A DNA stretch of 64,000 nt from Streptomyces sp. DI166 (GTDB lineage: Bacteria; Actinomycetota; Actinomycetes; Streptomycetales; Streptomycetaceae), in NCBI RefSeq assembly GCF_900091315.1, contig NZ_FLSP01000007.1, positions 62,001 to 126,000 on the forward strand, in the 5' to 3' direction. Below, in pieces: positions 15,309 through 27,151 of the stretch (the stretch's first letter is position 1; the number at the start of each line of letters is the position of its first letter). The position numbers and the translations under genes are program-made. Under the pieces are notes generated by a model that saw only the letters and a list, made by a program, of their open reading frames with translations, was not told the origin of the DNA and did no database searches.

Positions 15309-15865
15309 CGTGCGCCTTCCGTGTTGTTGATCAGTTCGTTCAGGGTGTCGACCCAGGTGGTGTGCTCGGCGGCGGTGTCCGAGCGGAAGCCGGAGTCGAT
15401 CAGGCGGTCGCCGTGCGCCCAGGTCACCACGAGCAGCCCGCCCTCGGTGAGCACCTTGCCGGCGATGCCCTTGTCCAGCCGGGCGCCGCGCAGCTGTACG
15501 GCCGGGACGAAGAAGTCGCGCGCCCCGGGGCGTTCGACGACCAGGCCCGCCTCGGTGAGGCTGAGCTCGACGCGGCTGCGGGTGCCCAGGCCGTGCGCCA
15601 CGATCCGGTCGAGCCACTGTCCGGCGGTGGTGGAGCCGTGGTAGCGGCCGCTCATCGTCAGTGTGGCCTCGCCCGGCTCCGACGGCGCGCTGGGCAGCTC
15701 CGGCAGGTCGCTCTGGAGGGTGCCGCGCCATTTCCAGCCCTCGCGCATCAGCCAGTAGACGAGGGCGACGAAGAGGGCGAGTCCGACGAGCCAGCCGATG
15801 CGGGCGGCCCAGTCGGTCACCTCGGCCGACTTCTGGTCTGCGGCGATGGTCAAAAGGGGTGTCAC
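15305..15865 (-). CDS. Membrane-anchored protein of unknown function inside the pyr operon
   Basis: 186 residues from the GTG at 15865. One transmembrane helix (about 22-40, [20 protein letters not shown]) is followed by a basic-aromatic WKWRG and a soluble domain of mixed strands. That domain contains a repeated Gly-Thr-rich pattern and a C-terminal helix ([12 protein letters not shown]), which together suggest a pleckstrin-like fold. The start overlaps the pyrC stop by four bases and the stop overlaps the carA start by four bases, so it is locked between two pyrimidine enzymes. I recall orthologues at this place in other streptomycetes annotated only as membrane proteins. No catalytic motif is visible. 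The coupling suggests a role at the membrane linked to pyrimidine synthesis, but that is inference. Confidence 0.85.
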   Translation of the reverse strand: MTPLLTIAADQKSAEVTDWAARIGWLVGLALFVALVYWLMREGWKWRGTLQSDLPELPSAPSEPGEATLTMSGRYHGSTTAGQWLDRIVAHGLGTRSRVELSLTEAGLVVERPGARDFFVPAVQLRGARLDKGIAGKVLTEGGLLVVTWAHGDRLIDSGFRSDTAAEHTTWVDTLNELINNTEGAR

Positions 15866-17148
15866 GTGAGCTTCCCGTCGACGAGCGTGGCCTTGCCCCG
15901 CAGCCACGTGTGCGTCACACGGCCGGGCAGCTCACGCCCCTGGTACGGGGTGTTGCGGCTGCGCGAGGCGAAGCCCGCGGGGTCCACCTGCCCACGGTAT
16001 GCCGTGTCGACGAGGGTGAGGTTGGCGGGCTCACCTGCCGAGACGGGACGGCCGTGGCCCTTGGCCTGTCCGATCTCGGCGGGCTTGAAGGACATACGCT
16101 GGGCGACCCCGGCCCAGTCGAGGAGCCCGGTGTCGACCATGGTCTCCTGCACCACGGACAGGGCGGTCTCCAGGCCGACCATGCCCATGGCGGCGGCGGC
16201 CCACTCGCAGTCCTTGTCCTCGTGCGGGTGCGGGGCGTGGTCGGTGGCCACGATGTCGATGGTGCCGTCGGCGAGCGCCTCGCGCAGCGCCAGGACGTCC
16301 CGCTCGGTGCGCAGCGGCGGGTTGACCTTGTAGACGGGGTTGTAGGTGCGCACCAGCTCGTCGGTGAGGAGCAGGTGGTGCGGGGTGACCTCGGCGGTGA
16401 CGTCGATACCGCGGGACTTGGCCCAGCGCACGATCTCGACGGAGCCGGCGGTGGAGAGGTGGCAGATGTGGACGCGGGAGCCGACGTGCTCGGCGAGCAG
16501 CACGTCGCGGGCGATGATCGACTCCTCGGCGACGGCGGGCCAGCCGCCCAGGCCCAGCTCGGCGGAGACGATGCCCTCGTTCATCTGGGCGCCCTCGGTC
16601 AGGCGCGGCTCCTGGGCGTGCTGGGCGACGACGCCGCCGAAGGCCTTCACGTACTCCAGGGCGCGGCGCATGATCACGGCGTCGTCGACGCACTTGCCGT
16701 CGTCGGAGAAGACGGTGACCCCGGCGGCCGAGTCGTGCATGGCGCCCAGCTCGGCGAGCTTCTTGCCCTCCAGTCCGACGGTGACGGCGCCGATGGGCTG
16801 GACGTCGCAGTAGCCGTGCTCCTGGCCGAGCCGGTAGACCTGCTCGACCACACCGGCGGTGTCGGCGACGGGGAAGGTGTTGGCCATGGCGAACACGGCC
16901 GTGTAGCCGCCGCTCGCAGCGGCGCGGGTGCCGGTCAGGACGGTCTCGGAGTCCTCGCGGCCGGGCTCGCGCAGGTGGGTGTGCAGGTCGACCAGGCCCG
17001 GCAGGAGGACCTTGCCGGCCGCCTCGACGACCTCGGCGCCCTCGGCGGACAGGCCGGTGCCGACGGCCTCGATGACCTCGCCGTTGATCAGGACGTCCTG
17101 CGGCTCGCCGCCGAGCACCTTGGCACCACGGATAAGGATCTTGCTCAT
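15862..17148 (-). CDS. pyrC: Dihydroorotase
   Basis: Closes carbamoyl-aspartate to dihydroorotate, using zinc. 428 residues, the class I (amidohydrolase, PyrC of the Bacillus type) length. Metal-binding HTHLREPG lies at 56-63 in [18 protein letters not shown]. Further landmarks are [10 protein letters not shown], the histidines in VAQHAQEP and [13 protein letters not shown], and the catalytic aspartate in [12 protein letters not shown]. The ATG at 17148 lies five bases after the pyrB stop, and the stop overlaps the next gene. The order pyrB-pyrC is the usual actinobacterial one. Confidence 0.97.
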   Translation of the reverse strand: MSKILIRGAKVLGGEPQDVLINGEVIEAVGTGLSAEGAEVVEAAGKVLLPGLVDLHTHLREPGREDSETVLTGTRAAASGGYTAVFAMANTFPVADTAGVVEQVYRLGQEHGYCDVQPIGAVTVGLEGKKLAELGAMHDSAAGVTVFSDDGKCVDDAVIMRRALEYVKAFGGVVAQHAQEPRLTEGAQMNEGIVSAELGLGGWPAVAEESIIARDVLLAEHVGSRVHICHLSTAGSVEIVRWAKSRGIDVTAEVTPHHLLLTDELVRTYNPVYKVNPPLRTERDVLALREALADGTIDIVATDHAPHPHEDKDCEWAAAAMGMVGLETALSVVQETMVDTGLLDWAGVAQRMSFKPAEIGQAKGHGRPVSAGEPANLTLVDTAYRGQVDPAGFASRSRNTPYQGRELPGRVTHTWLRGKATLVDGKLT

Positions 17149-17153
17149 CGGTC

Positions 17154-18131
17154 TTACTTCTCCTCGACGCGGGTGTGGGTGACGGCGGGCTGGTTGCCGC
17201 CCAGCAGCAGGTACAGGACGGCCATCCGGATGGAGACTCCGTTTGCGACCTGCTCGATGGCGGTGCAGCGCTCGGAGTCGGCGACCTCGGCGGTGATCTC
17301 CATGCCGCGGACCATCGGGCCGGGGTGCATCACGATGGCGTGCTCGGGCATCTTCGCCATGCGGTCGCCGTCCAGGCCGTAGCGGCGGGAGTACTCGCGC
17401 TCGGTGGGGAAGAACGCGGCGTTCATCCGCTCGCGCTGGACGCGGAGCATCATCACCGCGTCGGACTTGGGCAGGGTGGCGTCGAGGTCGTAGGAGACCT
17501 CGCAGGGCCAGGTCTCGATGCCGACCGGGAGCAGGGTGGGCGGGGCGACCAGGGTGACCTCGGCGCCGAGGGTGTGCAGCAGGTCGACGTTGGAGCGGGC
17601 GACCCGGCTGTGCAGGACGTCGCCGACGAGGGTGATGCGCTTGCCGGAGAGGTCCTGGCCGATGCCGGCGTCCCGGCCGACCAGGCGGCGGCGCATGGTG
17701 AAGGCGTCCAGCAGGGACTGGGTGGGGTGCTGGTGGGTGCCGTCACCGGCGTTGATGACGACCGCGTCGATCCAGCCGGAGTTGGCGAGCCGGTAGGGCG
17801 CGCCGGAGGCGCCGTGCCGGATGACCACCGCGTCGACGCCCATGGCCTCCAGGGTCTGGGCGGTGTCCTTCAGGGACTCGCCCTTGGAGACGCTGGAGCC
17901 CTTGGCGGTGAAGTTGATGACGTCGGCGGACAGGCGCTTCTCGGCGGCCTCGAAGGAGATCCGGGTCCGCGTGGAGTCCTCGAAGAAGAGGTTGACGATG
18001 GTGCGGCCGCGCAGGGTCGGCAGCTTCTTGATGGGCCGGTCGGCCACCCGGGCCATCTCCTCGGCGGTGTCGAGGATCTGGACGGCGTCGTCGCGGGTGA
18101 GATCGGCGGCCGAGATGAGATGACGCTGCAT
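17154..18131 (-). CDS. pyrB: Aspartate carbamoyltransferase catalytic subunit
   Basis: Joins carbamoyl phosphate to aspartate, the committed step of pyrimidine synthesis. 325 residues. The carbamoyl-phosphate loop [13 protein letters not shown] is at 49-61, the flexible loop lysine is in [11 protein letters not shown], and [21 protein letters not shown] and the aspartate-binding [11 protein letters not shown] follow. No regulatory subunit (pyrI) is nearby, as usual outside enterobacteria. It lies 84 bases downstream of pyrR and 5 bases before pyrC. Confidence 0.97.
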   Translation of the reverse strand: MQRHLISAADLTRDDAVQILDTAEEMARVADRPIKKLPTLRGRTIVNLFFEDSTRTRISFEAAEKRLSADVINFTAKGSSVSKGESLKDTAQTLEAMGVDAVVIRHGASGAPYRLANSGWIDAVVINAGDGTHQHPTQSLLDAFTMRRRLVGRDAGIGQDLSGKRITLVGDVLHSRVARSNVDLLHTLGAEVTLVAPPTLLPVGIETWPCEVSYDLDATLPKSDAVMMLRVQRERMNAAFFPTEREYSRRYGLDGDRMAKMPEHAIVMHPGPMVRGMEITAEVADSERCTAIEQVANGVSIRMAVLYLLLGGNQPAVTHTRVEEK

Positions 18132-18215
18132 CTGTCAGGCTCCGTAAGGCAGTTCAGTTCGGGAGATTCCGGGCAGGCGTGGGCACGCCGGGATCCGGCG
18201 GGTCCGGTCGGCTCG

Positions 18216-18823
<608 letters not shown>

Positions 18824-18927
18824 GGGTTTGCGTCATCCACCGTAGCAGGCCGGGAAACGGACCCCGATCACCCCCTTGGCGCAATCGGCCACCGCTACCA
18901 CGGAAGAGTCGGTGTGGACCATTCGGC

Positions 18928-18957
18928 TTGACGCACGAGTGTCACGCTGCGTAACCT
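18928..18957 (+). promoter_or_regulatory. bldD promoter (-35 TTGACG, -10 TAACCT)
   Basis: TTGACG (18928-18933) and TAACCT (18952-18957) are separated by 18 bases and fit the housekeeping sigma (HrdB) consensus, including the TAnnnT -10. They lie about 70 bases before the bldD start. The match is good for a streptomycete promoter; the transcription start is not known from this sequence. Confidence 0.65.
18942..18954. promoter_or_regulatory. BldD operator over the bldD promoter
   Basis: TCACGCTGCGTAA (18942-18954) matches every fixed position of the published BldD consensus TNACNCWGNGTNA. It overlaps the spacer and the first bases of the -10 element. BldD is known to repress its own gene, so this is the expected autoregulatory site. 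A second partial palindrome (TAACCTCACAGTGAGTTA, 18952-18969) follows directly. Confidence 0.75.
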
Positions 18958-19028
18958 CACAGTGAGTTACCAGCCGCGCGGCAGGAACCCCTCCCGCCGC
19001 GTCGACGACACAGTGTCCGGGGAGCTAT

Positions 19029-19529
19029 ATGTCCAGCGAATACGCCAAACAGCTCGGGGCCAAGCTCCGGGCCATCCGCACCCAGCAGGGCCTTTCCCTC
19101 CACGGTGTCGAGGAGAAGTCCCAGGGGCGCTGGAAGGCCGTGGTGGTCGGCTCGTACGAGCGCGGCGACCGTGCCGTGACCGTGCAGCGTCTTGCCGAGC
19201 TGGCGGATTTCTACGGCGTGCCGGTGCAGGAACTGCTCCCGGGCACCACTCCGGGCGGCGCCGCCGAGCCGCCGCCGAAGCTGGTCCTGGACCTGGAGCG
19301 GCTGGCGCACGTGCCGGCCGAGAAGGCGGGCCCGCTCCAGCGCTACGCGGCGACCATCCAGTCGCAGCGCGGTGACTACAACGGCAAGGTGCTCTCGATC
19401 CGCCAGGACGACCTGCGCACACTCGCCGTCATTTACGACCAGTCCCCCTCGGTCCTCACCGAGCAGCTGATCAGCTGGGGTGTGCTGGACGCCGACGCCC
19501 GTCGCGCGGTGTCCCACGAGGAGAGCTGA
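19029..19529 (+). CDS. bldD: BldD, c-di-GMP-responsive master repressor of development
   Basis: BldD dimerises around a tetramer of cyclic di-GMP and represses sporulation genes during vegetative growth. 166 residues. The N-terminal helix-turn-helix (about 5-75) contains LGAKLRAIRTQQGLSLHGVE and SYERGDRAVTVQRLAEL. The C-terminal domain carries the exact c-di-GMP signature RxD-X8-RxxD: R114-G-D116, then eight residues, then R125-Q-D-D128. A linker rich in Pro separates the domains. The ATG at 19029 follows GGGGAGCTAT. Promoter and BldD box lie upstream and a long terminator downstream. It is single-cistron and divergent from pyrR. Confidence 0.98.
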   Translation: MSSEYAKQLGAKLRAIRTQQGLSLHGVEEKSQGRWKAVVVGSYERGDRAVTVQRLAELADFYGVPVQELLPGTTPGGAAEPPPKLVLDLERLAHVPAEKAGPLQRYAATIQSQRGDYNGKVLSIRQDDLRTLAVIYDQSPSVLTEQLISWGVLDADARRAVSHEES

Positions 19530-19556
19530 GCCTTCTGGCGACTCAGCAGAAACGTG

Positions 19557-19600
19557 CCGCCGGGGTGGCCCGAACCGTTCGGTTCGGGCCACCCCGGCGG
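19557..19600 (+). terminator. Strong intrinsic terminator after bldD
   Basis: A 20-base-pair perfect stem (19557-19576 against 19581-19600) with a GTTC loop, followed by TCTTTT. It lies 28 bases after the bldD stop. Confidence 0.9.
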
Positions 19601-19643
19601 TCTTTTCCATGCCCTGGCGGTCCTGTCGATGTGCGGGCACGCA

Positions 19644-19674
19644 GAAGGCCCACAGCGGATCGCTGTGGGCCTTC
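19644..19674 (-). terminator. Stem-loop terminator after nusB
   Basis: GAAGGCCCACAGCG (19644-19657) pairs with CGCTGTGGGCCTTC (19661-19674), 14 base pairs with a 3-base loop. It lies 38 bases beyond the nusB stop in the convergent bldD/nusB gap. Confidence 0.7.
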
Positions 19675-19712
19675 CGAGGACCGGTGGGCCTCCCGAGGGC
19701 CGGGATGCCCTC

Positions 19713-20147
19713 CTACGCCTCCTCGCGGCGCAGCGAGGGCTTGAGCTCCTTCAGCCGGCCGAGCAGGCCGTTGACGAACGAGGGCGACTCGTCCGTCGAG
19801 AACTCCTTGGCCAGCTGCACCATCTCGTCCAGCACGACGGCGTCGGGAGTGCCGTCGACCCAGATCAGCTCGTAGGCGCCGAGCCGCAGGATGTTGCGGT
19901 CCACGACCGGCATCCGGTCCAGCGTCCAGCCGACCGAGTACTGGGCGATCAGCTCGTCGATGCGCGCCGCCTGCCGGGCGTAGCCCTCGACCAGCTCCAT
20001 CGTGTACTCGCTCACCGGCGGCTGCCGGGTGTCGGCCCGGGAGTGCCGGACCCAGTCCGCGAGGACCGTCAGGACGTCGACGCCACGCTGGTCGCCCTCG
20101 AAGAGGATCTGGAAGGCGCGCTTGCGGGCCGTGTTGCGGGCAGCCAC
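19713..20147 (-). CDS. nusB: Transcription antitermination factor NusB
   Basis: With NusE/S10 it binds boxA RNA and supports rRNA antitermination. 144 residues, all-helical. It opens with the family pattern MAARNTARKRAFQILFEGDQRG, and later RIDELIAQYSVGWTLDRMPVVDRNILRLGAYELIW is the strongly conserved core (about 70-104). It starts two bases after the efp stop, the standard efp-nusB pair. A stem-loop follows the gene. Confidence 0.97.
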   Translation of the reverse strand: MAARNTARKRAFQILFEGDQRGVDVLTVLADWVRHSRADTRQPPVSEYTMELVEGYARQAARIDELIAQYSVGWTLDRMPVVDRNILRLGAYELIWVDGTPDAVVLDEMVQLAKEFSTDESPSFVNGLLGRLKELKPSLRREEA

Positions 20148-20149
20148 GG

Positions 20150-20716
20150 TTAGCTGTTCACCCGGCCGAGGTAGTCGCTGGTGCGGGTGTCGACCTTGAT
20201 CTTCTCACCGGTGGTGATGAAGAGCGGGACCTGGATCTGGTGGCCGGTCTCCAGGATGGCGGGCTTGGTGCCACCGGTGGAGCGGTCGCCCTGGACGCCC
20301 GGCTCGGTCTCCTTGATGGTCAGCTCGACGGCGGCGGGCAGCTCGACGAAGAGCACCTCGCCCTCGTGCTGCGCGACGGTGGCGGTGAAGCCCTCGATCA
20401 GGAAGTTGGCGGCGTCGCCGACGGCCTTGCGGTCGACCATCAGCTGGTCGTAGGTCTCCATGTCCATGAAGACGAAGTAGTCGCCGTCCATGTAGGAGAA
20501 CTGCATGTCGCGCTTGTCGACGGTGGCCGTCTCGACCTTCACGCCGGCGTTGAAGGTCTTGTCGACGACCTTCCCGGAGAGCACGTTCTTGAGCTTGGTG
20601 CGCACGAAGGCGGGGCCCTTGCCGGGCTTGACGTGCTGGAACTCGACGACGGACCAGAGCTGGCCGCCTTCGAGCTTGAGCACCATGCCGTTCTTGAGGT
20701 CGTTCGTGGAAGCCAC
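20150..20716 (-). CDS. efp: Translation elongation factor P
   Basis: Relieves ribosome stalling at proline runs. 188 residues, the standard three beta-barrel length. The GTG at 20716 opens [21 protein letters not shown]. The tip loop [15 protein letters not shown] (about 30-44) carries the key lysine at about 33. The C-terminal signature region contains [20 protein letters not shown] and ends with [15 protein letters not shown] see no epmA/B or earP gene nearby to modify the lysine. It lies between the M24-family gene and nusB. Confidence 0.97.
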   Translation of the reverse strand: MASTNDLKNGMVLKLEGGQLWSVVEFQHVKPGKGPAFVRTKLKNVLSGKVVDKTFNAGVKVETATVDKRDMQFSYMDGDYFVFMDMETYDQLMVDRKAVGDAANFLIEGFTATVAQHEGEVLFVELPAAVELTIKETEPGVQGDRSTGGTKPAILETGHQIQVPLFITTGEKIKVDTRTSDYLGRVNS

Positions 20717-20768
20717 GGTTGCGGAATCTCCTGGACTGACGTGGACGACCCCGGGGGCACGCACCTGC

Positions 20769-21875
20769 CTATAGTGCGAGCAGCTCCTTGGTCGTGATGG
20801 TGAGTAGCTCGGGTCCGCCGTCCGCCTCGGGGCGGACGACGAGCGTGTCATCGATCCGGACGCCGCCCCGGCCCGGGAGGTGGACCCCCGGTTCGACGGT
20901 GACCGGCACGCAAGCGTCCAGTTTACCCATGGCCGCGGGGGCCAACTGCGGGTCCTCGTCGATTTCGAGTCCGACGCCGTGCCCGGTGAGCGGTGGCAGT
21001 CCCTCCGCATGGCCCGCGGAGTCCAGCACCTGACGTGCCGCGCGGTCCACGTCCCGGAAGGCGGCGCCGGGCGCGAGGGTCTCCCGTCCGGCGCGCTGAG
21101 CGGCGAAGACCAGGTCGTACAGCTCGATCTGCCAGTCCGCGGGCGAGGTGCCGATGACGAAGGTGCGGCCGATCTCGCAGCGGTAGCCGCGGTAGGTGGC
21201 GCCCAGGCAGACGGAGAGGAAGTCGCCCTCCTCGACCCGCCGGTCGGTGGGCCGGTGCCCGCGGCGCCCGGAGTTCGGCCCGGTGGCGACGGAGGTCGGG
21301 AAGGCGGGGCCGTCGGCGCCGTGGTCGACCAGCCGGCGCTCCAGCTCCAGCGCGAGATGCCGTTCGGTGCGGCCGACGAGGATGGACTCCAGGAGTTCCC
21401 CGAGCGCCTGGTCGGCGATCTCGGCGCCGATGCGCAGACAGGAGATCTCCTCCTCGTCCTTGACCACCCGGAGCTGCTCCACGGCACCGCCGAGGTCGCC
21501 GAGGCGGATACGGGGGGCCACCGAGCGGATCTCCCGGTGCCGGGCGACGGTCAGGTGGTGCTCCTCCACGGCCAGGGTGTCGGCGCGCTGGGCGTCGGCG
21601 AGACCGGCGGCGGCCACCGCAGGGTCGCCTCCGGCGCCGGGGAGGACGTGGACCCGCAGGGCCTCGTCGGGGCGGCCCTCGGAGGGGCGGTCGTCCGGGG
21701 GGCTCACGCACACCAGGACGTCCTCGGTACGGCCGATCAGCAGGACGGCGCCGCGGGGGGCCGCGCCCGCGAGGTAGCGGACGTTGGCGGGACGCGTGAC
21801 CACGGCGGACTGGCTGCCGCCGGCCTGGCAGCGGTCGCGGAGTCGTGCTCTTCGGGTGGCGTACACCTCTGACAT
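20769..21875 (-). CDS. M24-family (Xaa-Pro peptidase-like) protein with altered metal ligands
   Basis: 368 residues from the ATG at 21875 ([14 protein letters not shown]). The fold is that of Xaa-Pro aminopeptidase/prolidase: a small N-terminal domain, then the pita-bread domain from about residue 130. The five usual metal ligands are only partly kept. In [16 protein letters not shown] the expected Asp is C223. In RCEIGRTF the second Asp is E234. H299 ([12 protein letters not shown]) and E328 (VTVEPGVHL) are present. The last Glu is D342 (RIDDTLVV). It therefore may have weak, different or no peptidase activity. It sits directly upstream of efp in the aro-efp-nusB run, a position normally held by a pepQ-like gene, so an original peptidase role is likely. 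Confidence 0.85.
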   Translation of the reverse strand: MSEVYATRRARLRDRCQAGGSQSAVVTRPANVRYLAGAAPRGAVLLIGRTEDVLVCVSPPDDRPSEGRPDEALRVHVLPGAGGDPAVAAAGLADAQRADTLAVEEHHLTVARHREIRSVAPRIRLGDLGGAVEQLRVVKDEEEISCLRIGAEIADQALGELLESILVGRTERHLALELERRLVDHGADGPAFPTSVATGPNSGRRGHRPTDRRVEEGDFLSVCLGATYRGYRCEIGRTFVIGTSPADWQIELYDLVFAAQRAGRETLAPGAAFRDVDRAARQVLDSAGHAEGLPPLTGHGVGLEIDEDPQLAPAAMGKLDACVPVTVEPGVHLPGRGGVRIDDTLVVRPEADGGPELLTITTKELLAL

Positions 21876-21973
21876 GTGTCGAGCGTAGGAGTTTTGTCCG
21901 AGGTGCGCGTTTTGGGAGGGCCGTGTGGGGGTGGGTCCCGGAGCGGGCTCCGTCCCGGAGCGGGCTCCGCTGT

Positions 21974-22807
21974 CTACCAGCTCGGCGGGCTGGCTATCGA
22001 GCGGGACAGGACCTCGTTCAGGACCTGGGCCGTCTGCGGGACGTCCATCTGGGAGTTGTCGATGATCGGCAGGCCCGAGCCGTACCAGCCCGCCATGCGG
22101 CCGTGGATACGGGCCACCTCCTCGTCGGTGAGGCGGCGGTTGCCGGAGCGCTGGGCGTTGCGCTCCAGGACGATCTCCAGGCCGGGCAGCAGGACCACCG
22201 GCAGCAGACCGGGGCCGACATGGCGCTTCCAGCCGCCGAGACCGACGACCGGGCGGTCCGGGAAGACGGCGTCGTCGAGGATGCAGGAGATCCCGTTGGC
22301 GAGGAAGTTGCGCGCGGCGAAGCCGCAGGTGCGGCGGGCCAGCCGGTACTGGGCCTCGGAGTTGTCGTTCCAGCCGGTCTGCGGGTCGGCGAACCCGGAG
22401 CGGACCCACTCACGCACGTCGTCGAGGCTGATGTGGGCGGTGGGGACCCGGCGGTGGTCGGCCCAGTACTTGGCGACGCTGGTCTTCCCCGCGCCCGCCG
22501 GGCCGATGAGCAGCACCGCGAGCGTGGTGGTGGACGGGTCGGGCGCGGCCGGGGTGTTCGGCACGGCGACCGGGCCGCCGGGCGGCAGCGGCACATGGCC
22601 GGTGGTGTCCGGCGCCGGGTGCGGCGGGATGTGCTGCGGGGCGGGCGGCACCTGGCCGGGGGGCGGTGCGGTGAATCCCGGAGGTGGGGGCACCGGGGCG
22701 GCTCCCTGGTGCGGACCCGGGTGTTGTGCGGCCGGGGACCAGCCGACGGCCGGTCCGTGCCCCGGCTGGTGGGGCGGCGGCAGCGGAGAACCCACTGCGT
22801 GCTGCAT
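21974..22807 (-). CDS. P-loop ATP/GTP-binding protein with proline-rich N-terminus
   Basis: About 277 residues. The first 95 are Pro/His/Gly-rich and probably disordered. The rest is a small P-loop kinase-like domain: Walker A GPAGAGKT (102-109) in AVLLIGPAGAGKTSVAKYW, then SLDDVREWVRSGF, DNSEAQYRLARR, ISCILDDAVF and VVLLPGLEIVLERN. It resembles nucleotide or polynucleotide kinase and zeta-toxin-like folds (AAA_33 type). The ATG at 22807 has GGAG about 10 bases upstream; an ATG five codons earlier (22822) is also possible. It lies between aroB and the M24-family gene. The substrate is unknown. Confidence 0.8.
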   Translation of the reverse strand: MQHAVGSPLPPPHQPGHGPAVGWSPAAQHPGPHQGAAPVPPPPGFTAPPPGQVPPAPQHIPPHPAPDTTGHVPLPPGGPVAVPNTPAAPDPSTTTLAVLLIGPAGAGKTSVAKYWADHRRVPTAHISLDDVREWVRSGFADPQTGWNDNSEAQYRLARRTCGFAARNFLANGISCILDDAVFPDRPVVGLGGWKRHVGPGLLPVVLLPGLEIVLERNAQRSGNRRLTDEEVARIHGRMAGWYGSGLPIIDNSQMDVPQTAQVLNEVLSRSIASPPSW

Positions 22808-22887
22808 CCGGTGCCACTCCATCTCGTACGGGCCATGAGCGTGGGCAGCGGGGGCCGAACCCCCGTTCCCTACCGAACGGTACCGCC

Positions 22888-22915
22888 CCCGGCCGCCGTT
22901 TGGTGAACGGCCGGG
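22888..22915 (-). terminator. Stem-loop after aroB
   Basis: CCCGGCCG (22888-22895) pairs with CGGCCGGG (22908-22915), 8 base pairs, loop of 12. It lies 58 bases past the aroB stop and may separate the aro transcript from the P-loop gene. Confidence 0.5.
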
Positions 22916-22972
22916 AGCGGCAGGAAGTGCCCATTCCCACAGGAAAATCGGGCGTACGGCGTCCTGACGGAC

Positions 22973-25754
<2,782 letters not shown>

Positions 25755-25939
25755 CGATGCTCCTCAGTGCTCGCGCCCTGGTACTGCCCTTCGTACGCGC
25801 CTCGTGGCGTACGGCGACGGCTGGACCAGGTGCGCGGCCCCGGCCCGCCATGTCCGATCCTCCCACGTCCCGGCACGGTGCCCGGCCGCCGGTCCACCAG
25901 GCGGACGCGAATGTGTCAGGGCGCGGCGCGGCTGCGGCA

Positions 25940-26221
25940 TCAGACCGCGGGGTCCTCCGGGCGCCGCTGCGGGGCGTAGGCGCCGAGGTAGTCGGCACCG
26001 CTGCCCTGGTCGTACGGCACGGGCGTGGGCGCGGGCTGCGTCCCGGCGCTGCGCAGGGCCCGGCGCTGGACGATCTTGTTGCGCAGCTTCAGGCCCCAGG
26101 TGGCGAGCACGGCCAGGATGATCAGGACGAGCGCGGTGTGCTGGGCCCAGTCGGGCAGGAACCCCAGCAGGCTCTCGAAGATCTGCGTCTTCGCGGACGC
26201 CAGCGGCTGGCCGGTGGTCAT
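25940..26221 (-). CDS. Small single-pass membrane protein, unknown
   Basis: 93 residues. A short amphipathic start (MTTGQPLASAKTQIFESLLG) leads to one membrane helix (about 27-46, QHTALVLIILAVLATWGLKL), then basic KLRNKIVQRRALR, then a Pro-rich tail ending QRRPEDPAV. The positive residues after the helix suggest the C-terminus is inside. It lies between aroE and aroC on the same strand with gaps of 51 and 185 bases. I recall uncharacterised orthologues at this place in streptomycetes. No function can be assigned. Confidence 0.75.
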   Translation of the reverse strand: MTTGQPLASAKTQIFESLLGFLPDWAQHTALVLIILAVLATWGLKLRNKIVQRRALRSAGTQPAPTPVPYDQGSGADYLGAYAPQRRPEDPAV

Positions 26222-26272
26222 GATCGGTCGTTCCCCCTCCTGGCCCCGCCTCCTGCGGAACCGGACGGGAGC

Positions 26273-27112
26273 CTAGCGATCTTCGAGCGCGTGTTCCCCT
26301 GCTTTTCGCATCGCGTCCAGCGGCGCCGGGGCGCGGCCCGTCATCTGTTCGACCTGGAGGACCGCCTGGTGGACCAGCAGGTCGAGGCCGCTGACCACGG
26401 CGCCGCCGAACATGGACCAGCGGGCGGCGAGGTCGGTGGGCCAGGGGTCGTAGAGGACGTCGAAGAGGGTGGCGGGGCGCTCGGGCACGGCGGTGGCGAG
26501 GGCGTCGGTCGTACCGGCCGGGGTGGTGGCAATGACCAGCGGCGCGCGGAGCGCTTCGGCGGCGTCGGACCAGTCCGCCGTACGGACCTCGACGTCGAGC
26601 CGTTCGCCCCATTCGCGCATCTCGGCGGCGCGGGCGGCGCTGCGGACGTAGGCGACAACCTCGCCGGTGCAGATGCGGGAGAGCGCGGCCAGCGCGGAGG
26701 AGGCGGTGGCGCCGGCGCCCAGGATCGCGGCGGAGTCGACCTGCTCGATGCCGCGCTCGCGCAGCGCGGCGACCATGCCGGGGATGTCGGTGTTGTCGCC
26801 GACCTTGCGGCCGTCCTTGGTGAAGACCACGGTGTTGACCGCCTCGACCGAGCGTGCCGTCTCGCTGATCTCGTCGAGCAGCGGGATGACCGCCCGCTTC
26901 AACGGCATGGTCAGCGACAGCCCGGCCCACTCCGGACCGAGGCCGGCCAGGAAGCCGGGCAGCGTCTCCTCGTCCACCTCGAACCGGTCGTACGTCCAGC
27001 CGGTGAGCCCCAGCTCCGCGTACGCCGCCCGGTGCAGCACCGGGGAGAGGGAGTGGGCAATGGGCGAGCCGAGCACCGCGGCCCGTCGGGCTTCACTGCC
27101 CTGAACTGTCAT
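26273..27112 (-). CDS. aroE: Shikimate dehydrogenase
   Basis: Reduces 3-dehydroshikimate to shikimate with NADPH. 279 residues. Shikimate-binding SLSP (21-24) is in LGSPIAHSLSPVLH. The catalytic pair is K72 (LTMPLKRAVIPL) and D109 (GDNTDIPGM). The nucleotide-binding glycine loop is ILGAGATASSALAAL. The start is ATG 27112. The order mltG-aroE downstream of alaS-ruvX matches the cluster I know from mycobacteria. Confidence 0.96.
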   Translation of the reverse strand: MTVQGSEARRAAVLGSPIAHSLSPVLHRAAYAELGLTGWTYDRFEVDEETLPGFLAGLGPEWAGLSLTMPLKRAVIPLLDEISETARSVEAVNTVVFTKDGRKVGDNTDIPGMVAALRERGIEQVDSAAILGAGATASSALAALSRICTGEVVAYVRSAARAAEMREWGERLDVEVRTADWSDAAEALRAPLVIATTPAGTTDALATAVPERPATLFDVLYDPWPTDLAARWSMFGGAVVSGLDLLVHQAVLQVEQMTGRAPAPLDAMRKAGEHALEDR

Positions 27113-27151
27113 CGAACCTGTTCCTCAGTCGTCTCTTCCACGTCCCCGCCG

